A stretch of 5,645 nt of DNA, taken from contig JBLHKE010000529.1 in assembly GCA_047619485.1 (NCBI GenBank), forward strand, positions 1 to 5,645, given 5' to 3'. Below, one piece after another: positions 1 to 5,645 of this stretch. The translations under genes were made by a program, and so were the position numbers. Positions within the stretch are counted from its first letter, which is position 1. Each line of letters opens with the position of its first letter. The notes under the pieces were generated by a model. The model worked only from the letters and a program-made list of their open reading frames with translations, did not search any database and was not told the DNA's origin. The DNA comes from JBLHKE01 sp047619485. GTDB taxonomy: Bacteria; Verrucomicrobiota; Verrucomicrobiia; Verrucomicrobiales; DEV007.

Positions 1-537
1 GCTTGGGGTGTCGCCCAGTTCGAACGGCGACTTCAAGTGCACCTCGTCGCCCGCAGAGAGCCAGTCCTCGCCTTCAAATGGATCGTGATGTTCCTCGCCC
101 TGATCAGGACTGGGAGAGTCGCTCCCGTCCGATTCGGAATCCTTGATCAGATCGCCGAGATCGCGATCGAGAGCAGGATCAGCCAAGCGTGGATCAATCG
201 ACAGCGCGATGCGGTAATGTCTAGCCGCAAGCGGGTAGTCAGCATCGTCCGCACTGCAGAGCGTCCGGCACAGGAACAGGTGCCCCTCGGCAAAGTTTGG
301 GAATGACTCCACCACTCCATGCGCACGCACTTCAGCCTCGGAGATCTCGCCTTGGAAGAAGAGAGACCGAGCGATGCCGAGATGGCCTGAGGGGTGGGTC
401 GGGTACTTCTCGAGGATGCCGCGATAGATCGTCAGCGCTTCGCTCCACGCGTAGGTATCCTCGCACTTGCGTGCATAGACGAGGCGCAGAGGGAGATTTT
501 CAGGAGAGTTGTCGAGTGCATCACGGAGAGAGTTCAA
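1..537 (-). CDS. TPR-repeat protein, N-terminal part only (possibly the N-terminus of a TPR-AAA+ ATPase)
   Basis: This is the open 5' part of a gene that runs off the left edge, with 179 codons visible and no stop. The product looks cytoplasmic, with no signal peptide or membrane segment. Residues about 12-117 form three degenerate TPR-like helical pairs: around NLPLRLVYARKC to RGILEKYP, then GHLGIARSLFFQGEISEAE, then HLFLCRTL to ARHYRIALSIDP. A strongly acidic, low-complexity linker follows (about 122-165, rich in D, E and S). From memory of such proteins, a start like SPENLPLRL with a repeat ending in DPRLADPAL resembles the TPR leader of bacterial SpoVK/VCP-like AAA+ ATPases. The ATPase part would lie outside the window, so this is inference. 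The start is uncertain. I use TTG at 537, which puts SPENLPLR near the N-terminus as in relatives. The only other standard start in frame is GTG at 624, before an in-frame TAG at 634-636. Neither has a Shine-Dalgarno sequence. Confidence 0.75.
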   Translation of the reverse strand, partial: MNSLRDALDNSPENLPLRLVYARKCEDTYAWSEALTIYRGILEKYPTHPSGHLGIARSLFFQGEISEAEVRAHGVVESFPNFAEGHLFLCRTLCSADDADYPLAARHYRIALSIDPRLADPALDRDLGDLIKDSESDGSDSPSPDQGEEHHDPFEGEDWLSAGDEVHLKSPFELGDTPS

Positions 538-630
538 AATGGTTGTGTCGGGGTTGTTGGCTTCAGTGGTTTCCGGAGACCATTGAAAGCAAAAACCGGA
601 CCGGGTGCAAAACGAAATCGTCACACATCG

Positions 631-656
631 AAACTAGTTTCCACAACGTCTGTGGA
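631..656. repeat. Abutting palindrome AAACTAGTTT and inverted repeat TCCACA-N5-TGTGGA
   Basis: Positions 631-640 read AAACTAGTTT, a perfect 10-bp palindrome. It shares its last base with the left arm of a perfect inverted repeat, TCCACA (640-645), spacer ACGTC, TGTGGA (651-656). Each arm resembles 7 of 9 bases of a DnaA box (TTATCCACA), in opposite orientations. The site lies upstream of the TPR gene and is a plausible protein-binding site, but short dyads arise by chance and the function is unknown. Confidence 0.35.
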
Positions 657-670
657 TGTTCTAACCGCTA

Positions 671-700
671 TGGCGCGCCACAGGAATTCCCAGTGCGCCA
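671..700. repeat. Inverted repeat TGGCGC / GCGCCA around GGAATTCC
   Basis: The outer arms TGGCGC (671-676) and GCGCCA (695-700) are complementary. The interior contains the palindrome GGAATTCC (683-690), so a bulged hairpin of 30 nt could form on either strand. The left end is also a perfect palindrome, TGGCGCGCCA (671-680). It lies 12 bp beyond the trpG stop in the direction of transcription. It could be a 3'-end stabiliser or a terminator lacking a U-tract, but a T-run is absent and this is inference. Confidence 0.35.
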
Positions 701-711
701 GCAAACATTTC

Positions 712-1281
<570 letters not shown>

Positions 1282-1295
1282 GAGTTCGCTTGGGG

Positions 1296-2810
1296 TTAGA
1301 TGATCTCTTTGGCGCGCTCGATCGCGCGCATCAGCGCAGCCGCCTTGTTGACAGTCTCGTTGAATTCATACTCCGGATCCGAGTCCGCCACTACCCCCGC
1401 ACCCGCTTGCACGTAGACTTTATCGTCTTTCACCACCGCCGTGCGCAGCGCGATGCACGAGTCGTGATTACCATCGAAACCGAAGTAACCGACCGCACCA
1501 GAATAGGCACATCGCTTATTCTTTTCGAGTTCGTTAATAATCTGCATCGCCCGAACTTTTGGCGAACCGCTCACGGTGCCAGCGGGGAACGTCGCGCGCA
1601 TCACGTCGTAGGCATTCTTATCAGAGTGCAGCTTACCAGAGACGCTGGAGACGATGTGCATCACGTGCGAGTAGCGCTCGATCACCATCAGGTCGTCGAC
1701 TTCAACGCTCCCGTACTCAGAGACACGTCCGACATCATTACGGGCGAGATCGACCAGCATGATGTGTTCTGCACGCTCCTTCGGATCCGCTAACAATTCC
1801 TCGGCGAGCGCATCGTCTTCCTTTTCGGTCTTCCCACGCCAGCGAGTGCCAGCGATCGGGCGGATGTCGATCTTTCCATCGATGGCTCGCACGTGAACCT
1901 CCGGCGAGCACCCGACCAACGCGAAGTTGTCCGGGAACTGCAGGCAGAACATGTAGGGGGAAGGGTTGACGCTGCGCAGCGCGCGGTAGAGGTCGATCGG
2001 AGAACCCCCGTAATCGGCCTCGAAGCGCTGTGAGGGCACGACTTGGAAAACATCGCCCGCGTGGATGTACTCACGAGCCTTGTCGACCATCGCCATGTAT
2101 TCCTCCCGACTGGTGTTGCTCGCCATCGGCGGCGCGTCGGTCGACGAGTAGGTCAACAGCGGCTTGAACATCACGGCGGTGGAAAGCTTCATCACCAGCG
2201 CGTTGACCTTGCGCCGGGCAGAATCATACGCGGCCTCCACATCGGCGTGTTCGTCGACAAACACGTTGGCCACCGCCTTGATGCGCCGGTAGCGGTGGTC
2301 GAAAATCACCACGGTGTCGGTGATCATGAACACCATGTCCGGCACCCCGAGGGTGTCCTCCGGAGGGTCCGGCACCGTCGGTTCAAAGAATCGGACGGTG
2401 TCATAGGAGAGATAACCGACAGCCCCGCCCGAGAAAACTGGCAGATTCTCGTCGGCGACCGGCCTGTATTTCGCCATCAGATTCTCGAGGTCTTTGAGCG
2501 GATCATCCTCGGATTCGAAGGTCTGGACATCGCCGTCCTGGGTGATGGTCACCTGCTTGCCCCTCGCCTGGAAAACCGTGCGCGGATCGCTACCCACAAA
2601 CGAATAACGGCCTAGTTCATCGTGCGTTTCGGCCGACTCTAGCAGGAAACAATATTGCCCGTTGGTCAGCTGCTGGAACGCCGCAGTCGGCGTCTCGTAG
2701 TCCGCCGTGAGCTCGGTGTACACCGGAATCAGGTTCCCCTGCCCACTGCGGGCACGAAACTCTTCGAACGATGGCTTTAACGGCAGATTTTCCACGATAT
2801 CGTGCGCCAC
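1296..2810 (-). CDS. trpE: Anthranilate synthase component I
   Basis: TrpE converts chorismate to anthranilate using ammonia from TrpG, the first committed step of tryptophan synthesis. With the GTG start the protein has 504 residues, normal for the family. The N-terminal domain carries the LLES tryptophan-binding motif (56-59, in YCFLLESAETHDELGRYSF), and NPSPYM (282-287) lines the same pocket, so feedback inhibition by tryptophan is expected. The C-terminal chorismate-binding domain shows PIAGTRWRG (318-326), HIVSSVSG (385-392), AGTVSGSPKVRAM (410-422), GYFGFDGNHDSCIALRT (441-457) and QAGAGVVADSDPEYEF (468-483). I chose GTG at 2810 because GGTGAGGG (2815-2822) lies 5 nt upstream as a good Shine-Dalgarno. 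The family-like sequence begins soon after, at PSFEEFRARSGQGNLIPVY. The frame stays open to an ATG at 2909, but that 33-residue extension looks unlike TrpE and would overlap uxaC. PabB is less likely given the LLES motif and the trpG neighbour. Confidence 0.95.
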   Translation of the reverse strand: MAHDIVENLPLKPSFEEFRARSGQGNLIPVYTELTADYETPTAAFQQLTNGQYCFLLESAETHDELGRYSFVGSDPRTVFQARGKQVTITQDGDVQTFESEDDPLKDLENLMAKYRPVADENLPVFSGGAVGYLSYDTVRFFEPTVPDPPEDTLGVPDMVFMITDTVVIFDHRYRRIKAVANVFVDEHADVEAAYDSARRKVNALVMKLSTAVMFKPLLTYSSTDAPPMASNTSREEYMAMVDKAREYIHAGDVFQVVPSQRFEADYGGSPIDLYRALRSVNPSPYMFCLQFPDNFALVGCSPEVHVRAIDGKIDIRPIAGTRWRGKTEKEDDALAEELLADPKERAEHIMLVDLARNDVGRVSEYGSVEVDDLMVIERYSHVMHIVSSVSGKLHSDKNAYDVMRATFPAGTVSGSPKVRAMQIINELEKNKRCAYSGAVGYFGFDGNHDSCIALRTAVVKDDKVYVQAGAGVVADSDPEYEFNETVNKAAALMRAIERAKEII

Positions 2811-2814
2811 AATG

Positions 2815-2822
2815 CCCTCACC
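2815..2822 (-). promoter_or_regulatory. Shine-Dalgarno sequence that supports the trpE GTG start
   Basis: On the minus strand this reads GGTGAGGG, with the GAGG core ending 5 nt before the GTG at 2810-2808. It is the only clear ribosome binding site in the window. The other starts (trpG, uxaC, the nuclease-like gene and the TPR gene) lack one. That makes it the main argument against the upstream ATGs at 2909 and 2897. Confidence 0.6.
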
Positions 2823-2823
2823 G

Positions 2824-2843
2824 CCGCGCTTTGCAAGTCGCGG
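2824..2843. promoter_or_regulatory. 20-bp imperfect dyad, candidate operator or trpE leader hairpin
   Basis: The sequence CCGCGCTTTGCAAGTCGCGG is symmetric about position 2833/2834, with 8 of 10 half-site pairs matching. CCGCG/CGCGG are the outer arms and TTGCAA is the core. It is centred about 56 bp upstream of the uxaC ATG and 23 bp upstream of the trpE GTG, and covers the only -35-like hexamer for uxaC. As DNA it is a plausible repressor operator. As trpE mRNA the arms could pair into a 5-bp GC stem ending only one base before the Shine-Dalgarno. The sequence does not decide between these, and chance remains possible. Confidence 0.4.
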
Positions 2844-2889
2844 GAATACGCCCTTTACCCGTAGCCTCTCCCAGCCAACAATACCCGCA

Positions 2890-4317
2890 ATGTCCATTCG
2901 CTCACTCATCCACGACGATTTCCTACTGCAGTCCCCCAGCGCGCAGAAACTCTACCATGAGTTCGCCAAACCGATGCCGATCATCGATTACCACTGCCAC
3001 CTGCCGCCGGAGGAGGTCGCCAACGACAAGCGCTTCTCGAGCATCACGGATTGTTGGCTCGGCGCAGACCACTACAAATGGAGGGTGCTGCGCTCCAACG
3101 GGGTCGACGAACACTTCATCACTGGCGATGCCGACGACTGGGAAAAGTTCGAAAAATGGGCGGCGACCATGCCGAAGCTGCTCTGCAATCCGATGTACCA
3201 CTGGACCCACCTAGAGCTCTCGCGCTACTTCGACGTCGACGAACTCCTCGGCCCGGACAACGCCCGCGAGATTTTCGACCACTGCAACGCGCGCATCGCG
3301 TCGGATGAATTCTCTGCCCGCCAACTGATCGAGAAATCCAAGGTGGTCGCCATCTGCACCACCGATGATCCCTGCGACACCCTCGAGCACCATCGAGCGG
3401 TCGCCGCAGATGAAAACTTCAACTGCAAACTACTCCCAGCCTGGCGCCCGGACAAAGGAATGTGCCCGGAGCTGCCCGGCTTCAATGATTGGATCAACCG
3501 GCTCGGCTCAGTCGCGGAGATCGAAATCACCGATTTCGAGAGCTACCTCGCCGCGCTGAAGAAGCGCCACGATTTCTTCCACGCAGAAGGCTGTCGGCTC
3601 TCCGATCATGGCATCGAGACCTTCTACGCCGACGACTACATCAGGACGGAGATCGAGACAATTTTCGACTGCATCCGCGATGGCGAAACGATCAGCGACG
3701 TGGACGTCTCCAAATTCAAGTCCGCCATGCTCTACGAATTCGCGGTGCTCGATGCCGATCGCGGCTGGGTGCAGCAGTTCCACTTCAGCCCGACCCGCAA
3801 CAATAGCCGGCGCCTGTTTGAGAAACTGGGACCGGACATCGGCTGCGACTCGATCAGCGACCTCCCCGTCGCTGCCGCGATGTCGAAGTTCCTCGACCTC
3901 CTCGACTACGAGGGCAAGCTCACCAAGACCATCCTCTACAACCTCAACCCGCGCGACAACGAGGTCGTCGGTGCGATGCTCGGCAACTTCCAGGACGGGA
4001 GCGTTCCGGGCAAAATGCAAATGGGCAGCGGCTGGTGGTTCAACGACCAGCTCGACGGAATGAAGCGCCAGATCGACTGCCTGTCGCAGCTCGGCCTGCT
4101 GAGCCGCTTCGTCGGGATGCTCACCGATAGCCGCTCGTTCCTGTCCTACACGCGCCACGAGTACTTCCGGAGGCTCCTGTGCAACCTCCTCGGCACGCAG
4201 ATGGAGGAGGGACTCCTGCCCATGGATTTCCAGTTAGTCGGCGGAATGATTAGCGACATTTGTTACAATAACGCCGCAGAATACTTCGACTTCGGAGTGC
4301 AGCCGATGCTACCCTAG
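2890..4317 (+). CDS. uxaC: Uronate isomerase (glucuronate/galacturonate isomerase)
   Basis: UxaC interconverts D-glucuronate with D-fructuronate and D-galacturonate with D-tagaturonate in the cytoplasm, the entry step of hexuronate catabolism. The 475 residues match the usual length of about 470 for this amidohydrolase-superfamily TIM-barrel enzyme. IIDYHCHLPPEE (31-42) carries the metal-site histidines His35 and His37. Other family blocks are YKWRVLRSNGV (62-72), HWTHLELSRYF (104-114), CTTDDPCDTLEHH (156-168), LLPAWRPDK (181-189), QFHFSPTRNNSRRLFEKLGP (296-315), GSGWWFNDQLDGM (379-391) and FVGMLTDSRSFLSYTRHEYF (407-426). The start fits the family N-terminus (DDFLLQSPSAQKLYHEFAK before the DYHCHL motif). 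The frame is open upstream to 2707, but that part is antisense to trpE and unlike UxaC. No Shine-Dalgarno is seen. The downstream gene begins 24 bp later with no terminator between, so co-transcription is possible. The HFSPTRNNS segment departs from the HxGAxRNNN form I recall for E. coli-type enzymes. Confidence 0.96.
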   Translation: MSIRSLIHDDFLLQSPSAQKLYHEFAKPMPIIDYHCHLPPEEVANDKRFSSITDCWLGADHYKWRVLRSNGVDEHFITGDADDWEKFEKWAATMPKLLCNPMYHWTHLELSRYFDVDELLGPDNAREIFDHCNARIASDEFSARQLIEKSKVVAICTTDDPCDTLEHHRAVAADENFNCKLLPAWRPDKGMCPELPGFNDWINRLGSVAEIEITDFESYLAALKKRHDFFHAEGCRLSDHGIETFYADDYIRTEIETIFDCIRDGETISDVDVSKFKSAMLYEFAVLDADRGWVQQFHFSPTRNNSRRLFEKLGPDIGCDSISDLPVAAAMSKFLDLLDYEGKLTKTILYNLNPRDNEVVGAMLGNFQDGSVPGKMQMGSGWWFNDQLDGMKRQIDCLSQLGLLSRFVGMLTDSRSFLSYTRHEYFRRLLCNLLGTQMEEGLLPMDFQLVGGMISDICYNNAAEYFDFGVQPMLP

Positions 4318-4341
4318 CTGTGACTTTTTGGTCGCCGCGAA

Positions 4342-5645
4342 ATGAATTCCCCTACCCTCATCTTGGTGACGTTCGCCATCTGGCTAACGTCCGCTTCGGC
4401 GCAGTCCGTTTTCATCAACGAACTGCACTATGACAACGCCAGCAACGACGCCAATGAAGGGGTCGAGATCGCCGGGCCAGCCGGCACGAATCTCACCGCC
4501 TACAAGCTGGTATTCTACAACGGCTCCAATCGCAGGCTCTATGGTGAACTCCCGCTCGGCGGCACCATTCCGGCACAGAACGGCACCGCTTTTGGCACTG
4601 CCTTTTTCTCACGTGCTCCGATCCAGAACGGTGCCCCCGACGGCCTCGCACTAATAGATACGGTCGCCAATTCCGTCGTCCAGTTCCTCAGCTACGAGGG
4701 CAGCTTCACCGCGATCGACGGCGACGCGATCGGCGAGATCTCGACCGACATCGGCGTTAGAGAAGGGAACGGTTCAGTCAACAACTCCCTGCAGCTGACC
4801 GGCAGCGGCGCAGTGTATTCAGATTTTGCCTGGCAATCACCAAGCCCCGCCAGCCCCAACATGATCAACTCCGGCCAGACATTCATCGGCGCTGGCAATC
4901 CGTCCATCACTCTAACACTGATGCCATCAACCCTCAGCGAGGGCACCAGCACGACCGCCACCCTCGCGCTGTTCCCGCCCCCGGCCGAAACAGTGACGGT
5001 GTCTATCCAGAATTCCGACACCAGCGAACTCAGCGCCCCACTGCGCGTCTCCGTCCCGACCAGCGGCAGCACCACCTTCACCGTCGGCGCCATCGACGAC
5101 TTGATCAACGACGGCACCCAGAGCGCCACGCTCACCGCCAGCGCCCCGATCTACGATCCGGGTTCTGCCACCGCCCTCGTCCAGGACATCCAGGCAGCGG
5201 TGCGCGGCACCGGCATCCGCCTCGCGACGATCAACACGCTCAACGGGGTCGGCTCGCGCAACTCCCCGGAGTACGAAGCGCTGCGGACATTGATCGAACG
5301 ACTCGAACCCGACATCATCGGCTTCCAGGAAGTCGCTAGGACGAGCGACTTCTTCGACCTGCGCAATCTGGTCGAGGATCTCGGGTTCCCGCATCTCGCC
5401 ACCACCGACGACGACTTCGCTGGCCAAGCTTACGTCGGAGGCGAATTTTCAACCAGCCAGAACGTCGCCATCGCCAGCCGCTTCCCGATCACCAGCGCGA
5501 CGCAGATCGAACGCGGTTCGACCGGGCGCAAAGAGATGACGCGATACCCGCTGATGGTCGAGATCGATGTCCCCAACACCGACAACGACCCGGTCGTCGT
5601 CGTGGTGCACTACAAGGCGAGCCAAGACGACGCCAGCCGCTACCG
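4342..5645 (+). CDS. Secreted lamin-tail / Calx-beta-like / endonuclease-exonuclease-phosphatase protein, C-terminus missing
   Basis: The frame is open from ATG 4342 to the right edge, giving 434 codons with no stop. The product is probably a secreted or surface nuclease or phosphoesterase. Residues 1-20 look like a signal peptide, with a hydrophobic core TLILVTFAIWL and a likely cut after ASA (18-20). Residues about 22-165 resemble a lamin-tail domain: VFINELHYDN, NEGVEIAGPAG, and TAYKLVFYNGSN. Residues about 187-285 are Thr/Ser-rich beta-sheet sequence resembling a Calx-beta repeat (MPSTLSEGTSTTATL, FTVGAIDDLINDGTQSATL). From about 290 an EEP domain begins: IRLATINTLNG (292-302) with the expected Asn298, EPDIIGFQEV (322-331) with the metal-binding Glu330, NVAIASRFPI (374-383), and VVVVVHYKAS (418-427). 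The catalytic Asp/His at the domain's end lie outside the window, so activity cannot be confirmed. Related architectures are known in extracellular DNases of the ExeM type. Substrate (DNA, phosphodiester or lipid) is uncertain. No Shine-Dalgarno is seen. Confidence 0.85.
   Translation, partial: MNSPTLILVTFAIWLTSASAQSVFINELHYDNASNDANEGVEIAGPAGTNLTAYKLVFYNGSNRRLYGELPLGGTIPAQNGTAFGTAFFSRAPIQNGAPDGLALIDTVANSVVQFLSYEGSFTAIDGDAIGEISTDIGVREGNGSVNNSLQLTGSGAVYSDFAWQSPSPASPNMINSGQTFIGAGNPSITLTLMPSTLSEGTSTTATLALFPPPAETVTVSIQNSDTSELSAPLRVSVPTSGSTTFTVGAIDDLINDGTQSATLTASAPIYDPGSATALVQDIQAAVRGTGIRLATINTLNGVGSRNSPEYEALRTLIERLEPDIIGFQEVARTSDFFDLRNLVEDLGFPHLATTDDDFAGQAYVGGEFSTSQNVAIASRFPITSATQIERGSTGRKEMTRYPLMVEIDVPNTDNDPVVVVVHYKASQDDASRY

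Larger units (their letters stand above)
538..711 (-). promoter_or_regulatory. Intergenic region between trpG and the TPR gene, with clustered dyad symmetries
   Basis: This 174-bp gap separates the trpG stop from the chosen start of the TPR gene, and both genes point left. It is too long for tight coupling, so it probably carries the 3' end of the trp transcript and a promoter for the TPR gene. I could not find a convincing -35/-10 pair. It holds a hairpin-capable block at 671-700, a TCCACA/TGTGGA inverted repeat at 640-656 and a perfect palindrome AAACTAGTTT at 631-640. None is followed by a T-tract in the direction of transcription, so no standard intrinsic terminator is supported. Part of 538-624 may be coding if the TPR gene starts at the upstream GTG. 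Confidence 0.45.
2811..2889. promoter_or_regulatory. Divergent control region between trpE and uxaC
   Basis: This 79-bp stretch separates the two divergent start codons and must contain promoters for both transcripts unless they begin inside the neighbouring gene. On the plus strand TTGCAA (2831-2836) and TTTACC (2854-2859) are 17 bp apart, a weak sigma-70-like pair for uxaC at best, matching 3 of 6 bases at -10. No better pair was found for trpE. TACCCG occurs twice (2856-2861 and 2882-2887). No leader peptide with tandem Trp codons and no T-box or attenuator-like terminator is visible, so control by classical trp attenuation is not supported. Confidence 0.5.

Noticed and set aside
637..660. 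Replication origin suggested by DnaA-box-like arms
   Set aside because: There are only two imperfect boxes, no AT-rich unwinding region, and no dnaA or other replication genes nearby.
1290..1793. 167-codon plus-strand frame opposite trpE, and a similar one at 2043-2615
   Set aside because: Both are antisense to conserved trpE sequence, are His/Arg/Val-rich and match no family I recognise.
2707..2889. 61-residue N-terminal extension of UxaC
   Set aside because: It is antisense to trpE and its control region, and the UxaC family N-terminus matches the ATG at 2890.
2811..2909. 33-residue N-terminal extension of TrpE from ATG 2909 or 2897
   Set aside because: It does not resemble TrpE, overlaps the conserved start of uxaC, and has no ribosome binding site, while GTG 2810 does.
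2811..2909. A trp leader peptide or attenuator upstream of trpE
   Set aside because: Only one Trp codon occurs in the upstream open frame, and no terminator with a T-run or competing hairpins is seen.
3508..4158. 216-codon open frame antisense to uxaC
   Set aside because: It lies wholly opposite a highly conserved gene, and its Val/Glu/Ala-rich product is typical of the antisense frame of GC-rich coding DNA.
4692..5427. Minus-strand frames opposite the secreted nuclease-like gene
   Set aside because: The plus strand encodes recognisable lamin-tail, Calx-beta-like and EEP sequence through the whole stretch without a stop.

Overview
The window looks like an ordinary chromosomal segment of a moderately GC-rich, free-living Gram-negative bacterium. 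A member of the PVC group, most likely Verrucomicrobiota, fits best. That assignment rests on gene style only (TPR-type protein beside trpEG, uronate isomerase, secreted lamin-tail nuclease, mostly no Shine-Dalgarno sequences) and is an inference, not a measured result. No mobile element, CRISPR array, tRNA or rRNA is visible.

Layout. The left half reads leftward (minus strand). It holds trpE (2810 to 1296, anthranilate synthase component I), trpG 14 bp behind it (1281 to 712, the glutamine amidotransferase subunit), then a 174-bp gap with several dyad symmetries, then the 5' part of a TPR-repeat protein (537 to beyond position 1). The right half reads rightward (plus strand). It holds uxaC (2890-4317, uronate isomerase), and 24 bp later a secreted multidomain nuclease-like protein (4342 to beyond 5645) with a signal peptide, a lamin-tail-like domain, a Calx-beta-like domain and the start of an endonuclease/exonuclease/phosphatase domain.

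The two halves diverge from a short control region. With the GTG start I prefer for trpE, the region is 79 bp (2811-2889). It contains a 20-bp imperfect dyad (2824-2843) that is the best operator or RNA-structure candidate here. Taking the first ATG of the trpE frame would instead make trpE and uxaC overlap head to head by 20 bp.

Functionally, TrpE and TrpG together make anthranilate from chorismate and glutamine, the first committed step of tryptophan synthesis. UxaC feeds glucuronate and galacturonate from polysaccharide breakdown into central metabolism. The secreted nuclease-like protein would act outside the cytoplasm, possibly on DNA as a nutrient. I see no sign that the four functions form one system, and I found no convincing previously undescribed system. 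The points worth a second look are the trpE start, the intergenic dyad, the uncertain 5' end of the TPR gene, and the domain layout of the nuclease-like protein.
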